From: Bacteroidota bacterium
Lineage (GTDB): Bacteria > Bacteroidota > Bacteroidia > Bacteroidales > Lentimicrobiaceae
Direction of reading: 5' to 3'
DNA length: 30,296 bases
Assembly (NCBI GenBank): GCA_023428585.1
Contig: JAEYXG010000342.1
Location: 1-30,296, forward strand
Under the pieces are notes generated by a model that was given only the letters and a program-made list of their open reading frames with translations, was not told the DNA's origin and made no database searches. Within the stretch, counting starts at the first letter, position 1, and every line of letters begins with the position of its first letter. This document shows, piece by piece, positions 1 to 7,767 of this stretch. Made by a program: the position numbers and the translations under genes.

Positions 1-1
1 A

Positions 2-1570
2 GCTGTTACCGCTTCCAATGAGTGCGGTCCGGTTTCAGTTAACTGCACACCGGGAGATTTAGTCGCTGACGGCTGTGGCCGTTCTCAGTCATTTACCTAT
101 ACGGCTATCGCCTGTGGACTAAGTGACACTGAAACGGTGACCTATACCTGGACAGTTGTTACCGCCCCTGTTCTTGCCAACCTGCCTGAAGGTGATGATC
201 TGGGATGCAACCCAACAACACTGCCAACCTGCAGCACAAGCGTTACCGCTTCAAATGAATGCGGTCCAGTTGAGGTTATCTGTACTCCAGGTGAGCTCGT
301 AATTGATGGTTGTGAACACAGTCAGACGTTTACTTACACTGCTACAGCCTGTGATCTTACGTTAACTGAGAATGTAACCTATACATGGACAGAAGATACC
401 GGAGCTCCAGTAATTTCAACTACTGCTGTTAACAGCAACTTTGAATGTATCCCATCCATCACCCCACCTGTATTTACAGGTCTGGATAATTGCTATGGAA
501 TATTTACTCCAAGTATTGCCACTTCAGGCCCAGTTCTTGTGAATGGGGTGTATACTCAAACATGGACAGCAACATGGACAGATCCTTGCGGAAATGCTGC
601 TATTCCAGTTAGTATTACCTATTCATGGACGAATGATTGTAACTATTTCTGCACACTTACCCAAGGTTTCTATGGCAATCCGGGCGGCTTGTACTGCGAT
701 GGATTTACAACCATTGATTTGATAAGCAGTTTGCTTAGTTCCAATCCGCTTGTATTGGGTGATGCTGGAAATCAATACACTATTCCTACTGGTGGAGCAC
801 AATGTGTAATAAACATATTGCCAGGAGGTGGTGCTGCTAGTCCAATACCTAACGGTCAGTGGTCTTGTGGACAATTAACTGGTAAGAAAGGCACCCTTAC
901 AAACACTCTCTTGGCTCAAGCCATAACTCTAGGTTTGAATCTGAGATTAGATAGTGAACTTGGTGACTTAACATTCCAGAGTGCAACCTTCTTCACACGT
1001 GAGTCTACCAATTGTGATGATTCATCGGCAGAACCTATTATTGGTACGGAGGAATACTATACTATGCCTGCATGCATCATGAATCTCTATGACGGAGCAC
1101 CTACTGTTGCTGATATTTATGCTCTTGCTAATGAAGCACTCGGTGGAAATCCTGTAGGTTGTTCACTGGGAACAATTACTTCAGCCATTGGCATTATTAA
1201 CGATGCTATGGATGAATGTCGTTTCATCTATTTCTACGACGGCACTCCAATTGCACCTCCATTAGCTGATAAAGTAACTGATTGGCAGGGTGAAGAATTC
1301 GTTCCCGATGTGATGATGAAAGCGGTTCCTAATCCATTCCAGGATCAGATTGAGATTAAGTTCAACCTGAATTCTGATTCAAGAGTGTCACTCGAAGTAT
1401 ATAACCTGCAAGGTGTTAAAGTACATACTATTTTTGAAGGTGAGGCTATAGCGGGGATTGAATACACACACACGTTCGCTCCTGTGGGGAATAGAGGTGA
1501 ACAGGTTTACCTAGTAGTATTGAAGTCAGTTTATGGTGCTACAACCAAACGGATTATCAAAACCTACTAA
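2..1570 (+). CDS. Repeat-containing T9SS-exported surface protein (5' partial)
   Basis: The reading frame is open from base 2 to the stop at 1568-1570, giving 522 visible residues; the start lies outside the window. The N-terminal part is built of Cys-containing beta-type repeats: a 79-residue unit (motifs TASNECGP and VTYTWT) occurs at about residues 2-60 and again at about 81-138, followed by a more diverged unit ending in ITYSWT. A central Cys-rich domain from about residue 213 (motifs CTLTQGFYGNPGG, ITLGLNLRLD) is one I recall from other Bacteroidetes surface proteins but cannot name. The last ~80 residues, beginning VPNPFQDQIEIKF and ending in a basic ITKTY-like tail (RIIKTY), are a type A T9SS C-terminal sorting domain. 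The protein is therefore inferred to cross the outer membrane and be attached to or released from the cell surface. No enzymatic motif is visible; an adhesive or structural role is a guess. A strong terminator follows. Confidence 0.85.
   Translation, partial: AVTASNECGPVSVNCTPGDLVADGCGRSQSFTYTAIACGLSDTETVTYTWTVVTAPVLANLPEGDDLGCNPTTLPTCSTSVTASNECGPVEVICTPGELVIDGCEHSQTFTYTATACDLTLTENVTYTWTEDTGAPVISTTAVNSNFECIPSITPPVFTGLDNCYGIFTPSIATSGPVLVNGVYTQTWTATWTDPCGNAAIPVSITYSWTNDCNYFCTLTQGFYGNPGGLYCDGFTTIDLISSLLSSNPLVLGDAGNQYTIPTGGAQCVINILPGGGAASPIPNGQWSCGQLTGKKGTLTNTLLAQAITLGLNLRLDSELGDLTFQSATFFTRESTNCDDSSAEPIIGTEEYYTMPACIMNLYDGAPTVADIYALANEALGGNPVGCSLGTITSAIGIINDAMDECRFIYFYDGTPIAPPLADKVTDWQGEEFVPDVMMKAVPNPFQDQIEIKFNLNSDSRVSLEVYNLQGVKVHTIFEGEAIAGIEYTHTFAPVGNRGEQVYLVVLKSVYGATTKRIIKTY
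5..411 (+). repeat. In-gene 237-bp repeat, two copies
   Basis: The word GTTACCGCTTC starts at 5 and again at 242, so the unit is 237 bp (79 codons). The two copies agree clearly at protein level (for example TASNECGPVSVNCTPGDL against TASNECGPVEVICTPGEL) but differ at many third positions, so the duplication is not very recent. The array probably continues to the left of the window. Confidence 0.8.
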
Positions 1571-1590
1571 CAAGGATTTATTTCCTATGA

Positions 1591-1622
1591 AAAAAGCCGG
1601 CGCATCTGCCGGCTTTTTTTTT
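1591..1622 (+). terminator. Intrinsic terminator of the T9SS surface protein gene
   Basis: An 11-bp perfect stem, AAAAAGCCGGC (1591-1601) pairing with GCCGGCTTTTT (1608-1618), has a 6-nt loop and is followed by a continuous T run to 1622. It lies 20 bp after the stop codon. Confidence 0.92.
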
Positions 1623-1628
1623 GTAAAA

Positions 1629-1664
1629 TTGTTCATCAAATTGTTCATAATTTTGTTCCTGAGA
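1629..1664. repeat. 12-bp tandem repeat, three copies
   Basis: TTGTTCATCAAA (1629-1640), TTGTTCATAATT (1641-1652) and TTGTTCCTGAGA (1653-1664) lie head to tail with an exact 12-bp period and decaying identity. The same TTGTTCAT word reappears at 1844-1850 over the proposed start of the VanZ gene. Confidence 0.65.
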
Positions 1665-1758
1665 TTTTCGGAATAATTCTATTTGATAGTTCATACTATT
1701 AGGTTCAATTCCATCGTTAATTTGTAATTGTTGCAAATCCTTAGTTGCTCATCCATAA

Positions 1759-1842
1759 TTCAGATCCATAGTTCAATCCGTACATTCAAATCCATTTTTA
1801 CTCATGTCTTGTTACACATCTTTTGTTTCAAATCCATAGCTC
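1759..1842. repeat. Dispersed direct repeat TTCAAATCCATAGCTC
   Basis: TTCAGATCCATAGTTC (1759-1774) and TTCAAATCCATAGCTC (1827-1842) match at 14 of 16 positions, and an 11-base version, TTCAAATCCAT, sits between them at 1785-1795. The last copy carries the TAG that closes the VanZ reading frame upstream. The function is unknown. Confidence 0.55.
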
Positions 1843-2334
1843 TTGTTCATAGAAAATACCCTAACCTTGATCAAACGACTTATATTTTCCTTCCCTGTTT
1901 TTACAAGATGGATATTCTTCTTTATCTATTTGGCAGCTATTGTTTATGCTTCTCTTTCTCCACCGGCCAATATTCCCAAGATTATTCACATCCCTTATAT
2001 TGACAAAGTAGTTCACTTCTTGATGTATCTTGGTTTTTGTTTAATCGGTGCTTGGTCAATGGATTCAAGGTTGTATTCAGCAGTTAGAAATTTGCCTGAA
2101 CTTAAACGTTTAAAACGGTTCTTTCTATTAGTTTTGTTTATGGCAATATCCTGGGGATTAGCAATGGAACTTTTTCAGCGTTTCATGGCCATAGGGCGAC
2201 ACTACTCTCTGTATGACCTGCTGGCCAATATTGCTGGAGCTTGTGTTGGGACTGGCCTATATTACCTGTTATTTGCGAAAAAAAACAGGAACACGGCCAC
2301 CCATGTCCCTGAAAAAAAAATACAAGTTAAATAA
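1843..2334 (+). CDS. VanZ-family membrane protein
   Basis: 163 residues from the TTG at 1843, the earliest start possible because an in-frame TAG lies at 1837-1839. A second TTG at 1867 is equally plausible, and no in-frame ATG occurs before the middle of the gene. The protein has about four hydrophobic segments and the conserved VanZ pattern: SLSPP after the first segment, DKVVHFLMYLGFCL (D and H on the second), and the late ELFQRF, R, D and NIAGACVG block. VanZ-like proteins are integral membrane proteins; VanZ itself gives low-level teicoplanin resistance, but most homologues, including stand-alone ones like this, have no assigned role. It runs convergently into the phosphofructokinase gene, with only 8 bp between the stops and no terminator visible there. 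Confidence 0.82.
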   Translation: MFIENTLTLIKRLIFSFPVFTRWIFFFIYLAAIVYASLSPPANIPKIIHIPYIDKVVHFLMYLGFCLIGAWSMDSRLYSAVRNLPELKRLKRFFLLVLFMAISWGLAMELFQRFMAIGRHYSLYDLLANIAGACVGTGLYYLLFAKKNRNTATHVPEKKIQVK

Positions 2335-2342
2335 TTTGATTA

Positions 2343-3437
2343 TCAGTCGCCAAAAGCGATACCAATACCTCTGGCTGTTTTCATCAGTGCAGTATCTGGA
2401 TCTACCAGGTTGGGTTTCTGAATGGCCTCTTCCAACGTCACCGAGGTGATATAAGGATGGCGATAGGAGACCATGCGACCAAACTCACCGGCAATAGCTA
2501 ATTCCATTGCCTTTACACCATATTGAGTTGCCAGAACTCTGTCGTAGGCAATGGGAACTCCTCCCCTTTGCAGATGTCCCAATACTGTTGTACGAATACT
2601 ATGCTCACATCCTGCTGCCTTTAGTTCTTCTTCCAGTCGAAATCCAACACCACCAAGTCTTATATTCTCATATCCTACTTCATGACTACTGGAACCAACC
2701 ATCTCACCGCTGAGATTTCTGGCGCCTTCTGAAATGACAATATTTATGAATCCGCGGCCTTTTTGGAAACGGCTGTCAATTTTCTCCATCACTTTATTGA
2801 TATCATAAGGGAATTCAGGTAACAAACAGAGTTCTGCACCACCGGCAACGGCGGCATTCAGAGCAATCCAACCTGCATTGCGTCCCATAACTTCCAATAT
2901 CTGGACGCGATTATGGCTAGCTGCTGTAGTAACAAGTTTATCAACTGCCTCTGTAGCAATCTGAATAGCTGTTTGATAGCCAAATGTTGCATCGGTAGCC
3001 GAAAGGTCATTATCAATTGTCTTTGGTACTCCAATGATATTAAGTCCCTGTTCAAATAATCGTTGTGATATTCGTTGAGAACCATCACCACCAATATTGA
3101 TTACTGCATCGATTCCAAGGTACTGTATCTTGCGGATCATCTCATCAGAACGATCTACAGCAATATAGGTGCCGTCTTTTTCACGCACCGGCCAAGCAAA
3201 TGGTCCTCCCTTATTGGTTGTCTGTAAAATGGTACCACCTTGGTAATGTATGCCTGATACTGCTTTTTCGTCCAGGACAACTATTTCAGTAGGTTCACGT
3301 AGAATCCCGTTAAATGCTTCAATACTGCCAACAACTTCCCAGTCCTTTTCTCTGGATGCTCTTTTTACTATAGCGCGGATAACTGCATTCAATCCCGGGC
3401 AATCGCCTCCGCCTGTAAGTACCAATACTCTTTTCAT
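2343..3437 (-). CDS. pfkA: 6-phosphofructokinase (mixed ATP/PPi signature)
   Basis: This 364-residue protein catalyses the committed phosphorylation of fructose 6-phosphate in glycolysis. It has the full PfkA fold signature: TGGGDCPGLN (8-17), GGDGS (116-120), PKTIDND (138-144, catalytic base D142), MGRNAGW (184-190) and GHLQRGG (287-293). Using E. coli numbering (offset 15), position 104 is Gly, as in ATP-dependent enzymes. Position 124 is Lys, as in PPi-dependent and group III enzymes, where E. coli has Gly. The phosphoryl donor therefore cannot be fixed from sequence; ATP is the more likely because of Gly104. The length exceeds the ~320 residues of E. coli PfkA, also typical of the group III clade. 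It is transcribed divergently from methylglyoxal synthase, and a TAATTTTG -7 element (minus strand, 3491-3498) lies about 55 bp upstream of the start. Confidence 0.93.
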   Translation of the reverse strand: MKRVLVLTGGGDCPGLNAVIRAIVKRASREKDWEVVGSIEAFNGILREPTEIVVLDEKAVSGIHYQGGTILQTTNKGGPFAWPVREKDGTYIAVDRSDEMIRKIQYLGIDAVINIGGDGSQRISQRLFEQGLNIIGVPKTIDNDLSATDATFGYQTAIQIATEAVDKLVTTAASHNRVQILEVMGRNAGWIALNAAVAGGAELCLLPEFPYDINKVMEKIDSRFQKGRGFINIVISEGARNLSGEMVGSSSHEVGYENIRLGGVGFRLEEELKAAGCEHSIRTTVLGHLQRGGVPIAYDRVLATQYGVKAMELAIAGEFGRMVSYRHPYITSVTLEEAIQKPNLVDPDTALMKTARGIGIAFGD

Positions 3438-3490
3438 CCGATTGTTTTTGTTGAATAATTTGATAAATTCATGTTCATGGAAAAACGGTG

Positions 3491-3498
3491 CAAAATTA
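3491..3498 (-). promoter_or_regulatory. Bacteroidetes -7 element for pfkA
   Basis: On the minus strand the sequence reads TAATTTTG, an exact match to the Bacteroidetes -7 consensus TAnnTTTG, in the intergenic region in front of the phosphofructokinase start at 3437. No clear -33 TTG is seen at the usual distance. Confidence 0.5.
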
Positions 3499-3580
3499 CT
3501 TATAAAATTGCTTCAGATTACATTTCAGATATCTGTATGAATTATATTGGGAAAACGGGCTTTCCCGAACAATTATTATT

Positions 3581-3588
3581 TATTTTTG
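3581..3588 (+). promoter_or_regulatory. Bacteroidetes -7 element for mgsA
   Basis: TATTTTTG matches TAnnTTTG exactly and ends 16 bp before the ATG at 3605, which would give a very short leader of about 10 nt. No -33 element is visible. Confidence 0.45.
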
Positions 3589-3604
3589 TATTTTATTTGA
3601 AACG

Positions 3605-4078
3605 ATGAAAAAGAGGAAATCGCTGGCTATAGTTGCACACGATAACCGAAAACTTGATCTGATGGAATGGGTTGAGTTTAATGCGGTAAAACTAAGCAAG
3701 CATAAAATTGTGTGTACGGGAACAACCGGCAGATTAATTGAAGAGAGGTTCAGAGAGGTTCTTGATGAAGAAGATTTCAAGCAATTAGACCTCCAAAAGC
3801 TAAAATCAGGACCATTGGGTGGAGACCAGCAATTGGGAAGCCTGATTGTTGAAGGGGGTATTGACCTGATGATTTTCTTTTGGGACCCAATGATGCCGCA
3901 GCCTCATGATGTTGATGTAAAAGCGCTGCTGAGAATAACTGTTCTTTACAATATTCCTACTGCCTGCAATAGGTCAACTGCCGATTTTCTTATCTCATCT
4001 GCTTTGTTCAACGATGAGTATTTCCCACGAATCAGTGATTACAACGACTATATTAACCGTAATCTTGACACACACTGA
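3605..4078 (+). CDS. mgsA: Methylglyoxal synthase
   Basis: 157 residues, close to the 152 of E. coli MgsA. It converts dihydroxyacetone phosphate to methylglyoxal and phosphate, an outlet from upper glycolysis when phosphate is short or sugar phosphates build up. All expected active-site residues are visible: H12 in VAHD (E. coli H19), the phosphate-binding TGTTG at 38-42, D74 in SGPLGGDQQ (E. coli D71), and H101 and D104 in the PHDVDVKAL block (E. coli H98 and D101). The ATG at 3605 is preceded by a short A/T-rich leader and is the natural start. The gene is divergent from pfkA, so the enzymes making and draining triose phosphate share one control region. No clear terminator separates it from the M16 operon 101 bp downstream, so read-through is possible. 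Confidence 0.96.
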   Translation: MKKRKSLAIVAHDNRKLDLMEWVEFNAVKLSKHKIVCTGTTGRLIEERFREVLDEEDFKQLDLQKLKSGPLGGDQQLGSLIVEGGIDLMIFFWDPMMPQPHDVDVKALLRITVLYNIPTACNRSTADFLISSALFNDEYFPRISDYNDYINRNLDTH

Positions 4079-4179
4079 TAGAATATTAAGCAAGATAAAT
4101 ATAACGCTTAAATCGGTTATTCCTGAATAACTACCATTTCTTAACCTATTAATTATACCCTTCAATTAACTTAATCATT

Positions 4180-5508
4180 ATGAAGTTTACATTAACGAAA
4201 GTGCTGATCATTTGCCTGGTATGGATGTGTTCCAGTTCCGTCAGCGCACAAAACAAAATTGACTTTGTTGAGTATGACTTAACCAATGGATTACACGTTA
4301 TACTTCACAAGGACAACTCCACCCCCATTGTGGCTGTGACAATATCCTACCACGTCGGTTCAAAGAATGAAGAACCGCAGAGGACAGGATTTACACATTT
4401 CTTTGAACACTTGATGTTTGAAGGCAGCGAATATATTGGCAGAGGCGAATTTGACAAGATTGCCATGAATGCAGGTGCACAACTCAATGCCAACACCAGC
4501 TTTGACCGTACATTCTATTATTTGTTGCTCCCCTCAAATCAGCTGGAACTTGGATTATGGATGGAATCAGAACGCATGTTGCATCTCAAGATTGACAGCA
4601 TTGGCGTGGAAACACAACGTGGAGTTGTAAAAGAAGAGCGTAAACAATCATACGATAACCGTCCATATGGTACACTAATGGAGAAAATTTTCAGCAATGC
4701 ATATACTGTTCATCCTTATCGTTGGACGCCCATTGGATCGGCTGAATCAATCAATAACGCTACACTCGAGGAATTCATGCACTTCCATTCTATCTATTAT
4801 GTGCCGAATAATGCTACACTTTCAATTGCAGGTGACATAGATATTGAGCAGGCCAAACTATTGATCGAAAAATATTTTTCAGGAATACCGACCGGTAAGA
4901 AGGAAATCAAGAGGCCTACTATCATTGAACCTAAAATGCTGACCGAAAAACGTGATACGGTGTATGATAACATTCAGTTACCACTGGTTGCTCAGGCATA
5001 TCATATCCCTGCTATGGGAACACCTGATCATTATGCATTGAATATGCTAACAACTCTTCTATCAGAAGGCGAAAGCTCACGATTTAACAAAGCTATTGTT
5101 GATAAGGAACAAAAAGCAATGTTCGTTGGCGCATATCCTATGGCATTGGAAGATCCTGGATTATTTATGGTATTTGGCATTACAAATATGGGTGTTGCAC
5201 CGGAAGATTTGGAGGCGTCCATTGATAAAGAGATTTTAAGAGTACAAACAGATGAACTGAGTGATCGTGAATTTGAAAAGCTTCGGAATCAGGTAGAAGT
5301 AAGTTTCGTTACCCGGAACTCCACTATGGCCGGTATTGCTGAAAGTCTTTCAGATTATCATATTTACTATAAAGATGCTAATCTTATTAATACTGAACTT
5401 CAGCGCTTTATGAATGTTACCAAGGCTGATATAAAGAGGGTTGCCAATCAATACCTGACCAAGGAAAACAGGGTTGTACTTTATTATTTACCAAAACAAA
5501 GCATGTAA
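4180..5508 (+). CDS. Secreted M16 zinc peptidase, catalytic subunit
   Basis: 442 residues with an N-terminal signal peptide (basic start, hydrophobic core to about residue 20, cut after SVSA). The inverted zinc motif HxxEH is present as H73-F-F-E76-H77 in GFTHFFEHLMFEG. The distal Glu ligand is in GVVKEERKQ (E152 or E153), at the 74-76 residue spacing usual for M16. It is thus an intact pitrilysin/insulinase-type metallopeptidase, probably periplasmic, of the half-size (~440 residue) kind that works as a pair of homologous subunits. The partner is the next gene, which starts 13 bp after this stop. I see no TAnnTTTG element directly in front, so it may depend on another promoter or on transcription from mgsA. 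The peptide substrate is unknown. Confidence 0.92.
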   Translation: MKFTLTKVLIICLVWMCSSSVSAQNKIDFVEYDLTNGLHVILHKDNSTPIVAVTISYHVGSKNEEPQRTGFTHFFEHLMFEGSEYIGRGEFDKIAMNAGAQLNANTSFDRTFYYLLLPSNQLELGLWMESERMLHLKIDSIGVETQRGVVKEERKQSYDNRPYGTLMEKIFSNAYTVHPYRWTPIGSAESINNATLEEFMHFHSIYYVPNNATLSIAGDIDIEQAKLLIEKYFSGIPTGKKEIKRPTIIEPKMLTEKRDTVYDNIQLPLVAQAYHIPAMGTPDHYALNMLTTLLSEGESSRFNKAIVDKEQKAMFVGAYPMALEDPGLFMVFGITNMGVAPEDLEASIDKEILRVQTDELSDREFEKLRNQVEVSFVTRNSTMAGIAESLSDYHIYYKDANLINTELQRFMNVTKADIKRVANQYLTKENRVVLYYLPKQSM

Positions 5509-5521
5509 ATTGATCACGATC

Positions 5522-7633
5522 ATGAAAAATTATATAATACATACATTACTCATTGCTTTTGTAGTTTTGCCAACACTCCTGTCGGCACAAGCAAACAAGT
5601 CTATTGCAAAGAAAAGTGCTCAAAAACAGGAACTTGACCGCAGTATACGTCCTCTTCCAGGGCCTGCTCCTGTAATAAACATAGGAAAATATGAATCATT
5701 TACACTTGACAATGGTTTAAAAGTGTTCGTGGTTGAGAACAATAAGATACCAAGAGTATCCTATTCTTTAACCATAGATTATGTTCCAGTTGTTGAGGGA
5801 GAGCTTGCCGGACTGGCTGATTTTACAGGACAATTGTTACGTACCGGAACTACAAGTCGCACAAAAGATCAACTCGATGAAGAGATCGACTTTATTGGAG
5901 CAAGTCTCTATACCAGCAGCAACGGTCTTTATGCTTCAGGATTAAAGAAACATAATGATAAATTATTGCAGCTGATGTCAGATATCATTTTGAATCCGTC
6001 ATTCAATGCTGAAGAGCTTGAAAAAATTCGTACCCGCAATTTGTCTGCATTAGAAGCTGAAAAGACAGAACCATCATCCATTAGTCAGCGCATAGGTAAA
6101 TTGTTGGTATATGGTGGAGATCATCCATACGGAGAATCAATGAATGAATCTTCCGTTAAGAAGATCAATCCTGAGCAATGCAAGGGATTCTATTCAACTT
6201 TCTTTAAGCCTCAGATATCCTATATGGCAATTGTAGGTAACATTAGTGTATCTGAAGCAAAAGCTGCTATGGAGAAATATTTTGGGGGATGGCAGAAAGG
6301 CGAAGTAGTTTTCAATAAGATACCTACACCTGTGCAACCCAAATCGACTGTTGTAGCCATTGTTGATAGGCCTGAAGCTGTTCAGACAACCTTAAGCGTA
6401 GGTTACCCCGTTGACCTTAAACCAGGAACAGTGGATGCTATTAAAGCTAGTGTTACCAATACTATATTGGGAGGCGGAACCTTCCGTCTCTTCAATAACC
6501 TTCGTGAAGAGCATGCATACACTTATGGAGCCTATTCCAGACTTAGCGCAGACAGATATGCCGGAATATTCAATGCCAGTGCAGAAATCAGAAACTCTGT
6601 CACTGATAGTGCACTCAATCAAATTCTCTATGAGATGAAACGAATGCGCGAAGAGACTGTTCCTCAAGATGAATTATCCCTAGTTAAAAATTACATATCA
6701 GGAAATTTTGCACTTAGTCTGGAAAACCCACAGACTGTTGCAAATTTTGCCATTAATACTGCCAAATACAATTTACCGGCAGATTATTACGTTAATTACC
6801 TGAAGAACCTTTCAGAAGTTACAGCAGAAGATGTAAAGGTAATGGCTGAGAAATATATTCTTCCTGAACAAAGTTATATTTTGGCCGTTGGGAAAGCATC
6901 AGATATCGCACCTAAATTGCTCCCATTCGCTTCCAATAAAACAATCAGGTATTTTGATGTTGAAGGGAAAGAATATGACCCTACTAAAAAGCTCAAGGAT
7001 GCTCCTGCAGGCATGACCGCTGAAGATGTCAACAAGGCATATGTTGAAGCCATTGGTGGTGAGAAAGCGCTTCTAAAAGTGAAGGATATCACAATCAATG
7101 CTACAACCAACATGCAGGGAATGACTATCGGAATGGATATCTTCAGAAAAGCACCCGCCAAATACAGGATGAAGGTAAGTGCAGGCAATACAGTTTTCCA
7201 ACAAATGGCTTTCAACGGAGTAGATGAAATGGTGGTTTCAGCTATGGGAAGTGCACCTCAGAAAATGGAAGGTGAAGAACTTGAAGCCATGAAAATTGAA
7301 GCTCAGTTTAACCCGGAGCTTAGATATAAAGAACTTGGCATCAGTCTAAAACTGGAAGGTATTGAAACTATTGGAGATGCAGAAGCATATAAAGTAATAT
7401 TAACTCAGCCCTCCGGCAAAGAATCAACCCGCTATTTTGATACAAAGACAAATCTGCTTATTAAGGAGATCACTCAACAGGGCTCTATAGAATATAGTGA
7501 TTACAGAGAGGTTAATAAGGTAAAATTCCCATTTAAAATGAAACAATCTCTAGGGCCTCAATTAATGGAACTAAATGTTCTTACTATTAAAGTAAATAGC
7601 AAATTGAGCGACGACTTGTTTATTATCAAGTAA
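5522..7633 (+). CDS. Inactive M16 peptidase subunit with C-terminal LolA-like extension
   Basis: 703 residues from the ATG at 5522, chosen because it begins a typical signal peptide (cut after LLSA-QA) and lies 13 bp after the previous stop; the frame is open further upstream only into the preceding gene. Residues ~52-490 are an M16 peptidase-like pair of domains. Where the zinc motif should be, the sequence reads GLADFTGQLL, so D100, G103 and Q104 replace His, Glu and His and zinc cannot be bound in the usual way. It is therefore the non-catalytic, substrate-shaping partner of the upstream peptidase, as in heterodimeric M16B enzymes. Residues ~507-703 form an extra domain (YVEAIGGEKALLKVKDITI, ending in SDDLFIIK) that resembles the outer-membrane lipoprotein-sorting (LolA/LolB-like) beta fold. 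That assignment is tentative. A terminator follows. Confidence 0.9.
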   Translation: MKNYIIHTLLIAFVVLPTLLSAQANKSIAKKSAQKQELDRSIRPLPGPAPVINIGKYESFTLDNGLKVFVVENNKIPRVSYSLTIDYVPVVEGELAGLADFTGQLLRTGTTSRTKDQLDEEIDFIGASLYTSSNGLYASGLKKHNDKLLQLMSDIILNPSFNAEELEKIRTRNLSALEAEKTEPSSISQRIGKLLVYGGDHPYGESMNESSVKKINPEQCKGFYSTFFKPQISYMAIVGNISVSEAKAAMEKYFGGWQKGEVVFNKIPTPVQPKSTVVAIVDRPEAVQTTLSVGYPVDLKPGTVDAIKASVTNTILGGGTFRLFNNLREEHAYTYGAYSRLSADRYAGIFNASAEIRNSVTDSALNQILYEMKRMREETVPQDELSLVKNYISGNFALSLENPQTVANFAINTAKYNLPADYYVNYLKNLSEVTAEDVKVMAEKYILPEQSYILAVGKASDIAPKLLPFASNKTIRYFDVEGKEYDPTKKLKDAPAGMTAEDVNKAYVEAIGGEKALLKVKDITINATTNMQGMTIGMDIFRKAPAKYRMKVSAGNTVFQQMAFNGVDEMVVSAMGSAPQKMEGEELEAMKIEAQFNPELRYKELGISLKLEGIETIGDAEAYKVILTQPSGKESTRYFDTKTNLLIKEITQQGSIEYSDYREVNKVKFPFKMKQSLGPQLMELNVLTIKVNSKLSDDLFIIK

Positions 7634-7660
7634 AAGCAAATTGATTAGAAACTTTTTTGC

Positions 7661-7697
7661 AAAAAGAGGGTGCTGTGAGATGCACTCTCTTTTTATT
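7661..7697 (+). terminator. Intrinsic terminator of the M16 operon
   Basis: A 13-bp stem pairs AAAAAGAGGGTGC (7661-7673) with GCACTCTCTTTTT (7682-7694), with one G-U pair and an 8-nt loop. It lies 28 bp after the stop of the second M16 gene. Confidence 0.85.
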
Positions 7698-7718
7698 TAG
7701 ATTACAAGTAATTTTAAT

Positions 7719-7726
7719 TATATTTG
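7719..7726 (+). promoter_or_regulatory. Bacteroidetes -7 element for the GH13 gene
   Basis: TATATTTG matches TAnnTTTG and sits 41 bp before the ATG at 7768, just after the preceding terminator. No -33 TTG is visible at the expected distance. Confidence 0.5.
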
Positions 7727-7767
7727 CTCAAATGCAGAGAATATAAACCCTCAACAAACAAATCAAT

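Noticed and set aside
1728..2003. 91-codon frame in front of the VanZ gene
   Set aside because: It overlaps VanZ in another frame; the stretch is rich in short repeats and its translation shows no family features.
5474..5521. Upstream extension of the second M16 gene
   Set aside because: It overlaps the end of the first M16 gene and would put 16 residues in front of a perfect signal peptide; ATG 5522 is the natural start.
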